NCBI GenBank assembly: GCA_018055515.1
Contig: JAGPHL010000155.1
Location: 1 to 6,141, forward strand
From: Anaerolineae bacterium
GTDB lineage: Bacteria > Chloroflexota > Anaerolineae > B4-G1 > SLSP01
Reading direction: 5' to 3'
Length of the DNA stretch: 6,141 bases
Numbering within the stretch: the first letter of the stretch is position 1; every line of letters begins with the position of its first letter. Under the pieces are notes generated by a model. That model did no database searches. It worked only from the letters and a program-made list of their open reading frames with translations, and was not told where the DNA came from. This document shows positions 5,356 through 6,141 of this stretch, piece after piece. The position numbers and the translations under genes are program-made.

Positions 5356-6141
5356 TCATTCCGTCGCTGCGATGGGAACAAACCCCAATTCCAGCACGAT
5401 GTTCTGCGCTTCTGGGCTGAGAACCCACTCCAGATACGTCGTCACAGCCTGGGGAGCGCCCGCCCGCGAATACATGTACAGATCCCGGGCGATGGGATAC
5501 TGCCCCGCGTTGACGGTCGCCGCCGTCGGCGGCCAGAACGGCCCATCGAGGGTCAGCCCTACTTCGAGTGTCTTCATGTCCGGCGTGACATATCCCAGGC
5601 CGTCGTAACCAATCGCGTTGGGATTTTGCCGCACTTCCGCGCCGATGCCCTCCGATGAGGGCAACAGCAGGGTATCGGGGGAAAACAAGGTTTTATTGTC
5701 TTTTTGCCCCAGGCGGATGACTTCTTCGAGGAAATACACGTGAGTGCCGGAGTTCGTCTCGCGGGAAAGCAACACGATGGGACGATCCTCGCCGCCCACC
5801 TCGCGCCAGTTGGTAATTTTGCCGCTGTAGATGTCGGAAATCTGCTGCAGGGTCAGGTGATCCACAGGATTGCTGGGATGGACCACCACCGCGATGGCGT
5901 CGCGGGCAATGACGAGCTCCTGCGGCTCGATGTGGTTCGCGCGCGCCGCCGCGAGTTCCTCTTCCTTGATCCTCCGCGAGGCATTGGCGATATCCACCGT
6001 GCCGTTGATGAGCGCCGTGAGGCCGGTTCCCGACCCGCCGCCGGTCACCGCAATCCGCACCTGCGGGTTGACCTCCTGATAGGCCTCCGCCCACGCCAAC
6101 GCCAGATTGACGATCGTGTCGGAGCCCTTGTTCTGGAGGGT
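5356..6141 (-). CDS. pstS: Phosphate-binding protein PstS, N-terminus cut by window edge
   Basis: The last 261 residues of the extracytoplasmic phosphate receptor that delivers phosphate to PstC/PstA. The frame is open to base 6141, so the signal peptide or lipobox and the true start lie outside the window; an in-frame TTG at 6099 is internal, because the conserved block begins before it. Motifs seen in order (numbering from the window edge): KGSDTIVNL (5-13), then WAEAYQEVNP, VTGGGSGTGLTALINGTVDIA (32-52), an IYSGKITNW hinge block (104-112), LLSRETNSGTHVYF (124-137) and GIGAEVRQNPNAIGYDGLGY (165-184). The GSDT, GGGSGTG and RxxxSGT segments correspond to the loops that hydrogen-bond phosphate in this family. 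It ends with WVLSPEAQNIVLELGFVPI, a usual PstS C-terminus. It is the first visible gene of the pst operon; any PhoB-type operator upstream of it would lie outside the window. Confidence 0.96.
   Translation of the reverse strand, partial: TLQNKGSDTIVNLALAWAEAYQEVNPQVRIAVTGGGSGTGLTALINGTVDIANASRRIKEEELAAARANHIEPQELVIARDAIAVVVHPSNPVDHLTLQQISDIYSGKITNWREVGGEDRPIVLLSRETNSGTHVYFLEEVIRLGQKDNKTLFSPDTLLLPSSEGIGAEVRQNPNAIGYDGLGYVTPDMKTLEVGLTLDGPFWPPTAATVNAGQYPIARDLYMYSRAGAPQAVTTYLEWVLSPEAQNIVLELGFVPIAATE

Overview
The window is a G+C-rich bacterial chromosomal segment in which every supported gene lies on the minus strand, so the biological reading order runs from base 6141 down to base 1. Nothing in it fixes the taxon. 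The gene set and protein style would suit a free-living, possibly anaerobic, environmental bacterium such as a Chloroflexota relative, but that is a weak guess from memory.

Region 6141-2779 is a high-affinity phosphate uptake operon in the order pstS-pstC-pstA-pstB. The phosphate-binding protein PstS enters from beyond the window edge without its signal peptide and is followed by the two permeases PstC and PstA and the ATPase PstB. Junctions are tight: 11 bases between pstS and pstC, a 1-base overlap between pstC and pstA, and a 4-base GTGA overlap between pstA and pstB. PstS captures phosphate outside the membrane, PstC/PstA form the channel, and two PstB subunits power it. The usual downstream phoU is not in this window. 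PstB also lacks the expected Q-loop glutamine.

Region 2647-947 is a complete gene for a cobalamin-binding-domain/radical SAM protein of unknown reaction, on the same strand 131 bases after pstB. Its start is set by a good Shine-Dalgarno sequence and by the fit of its N-terminus to the B12-binding fold.

Region 946-694 is non-coding. It holds two short inverted repeats, an A+T-rich stretch with possible promoter elements, and a near-perfect 10-base direct repeat next to the last gene. Region 693-1 is the first 231 codons of a DegV/FakB-type fatty-acid-binding protein whose C-terminus lies outside the window.

I found no mobile element, CRISPR array, tRNA or rRNA. The system with the most room for discovery is the B12/radical SAM enzyme placed where phoU would often be.
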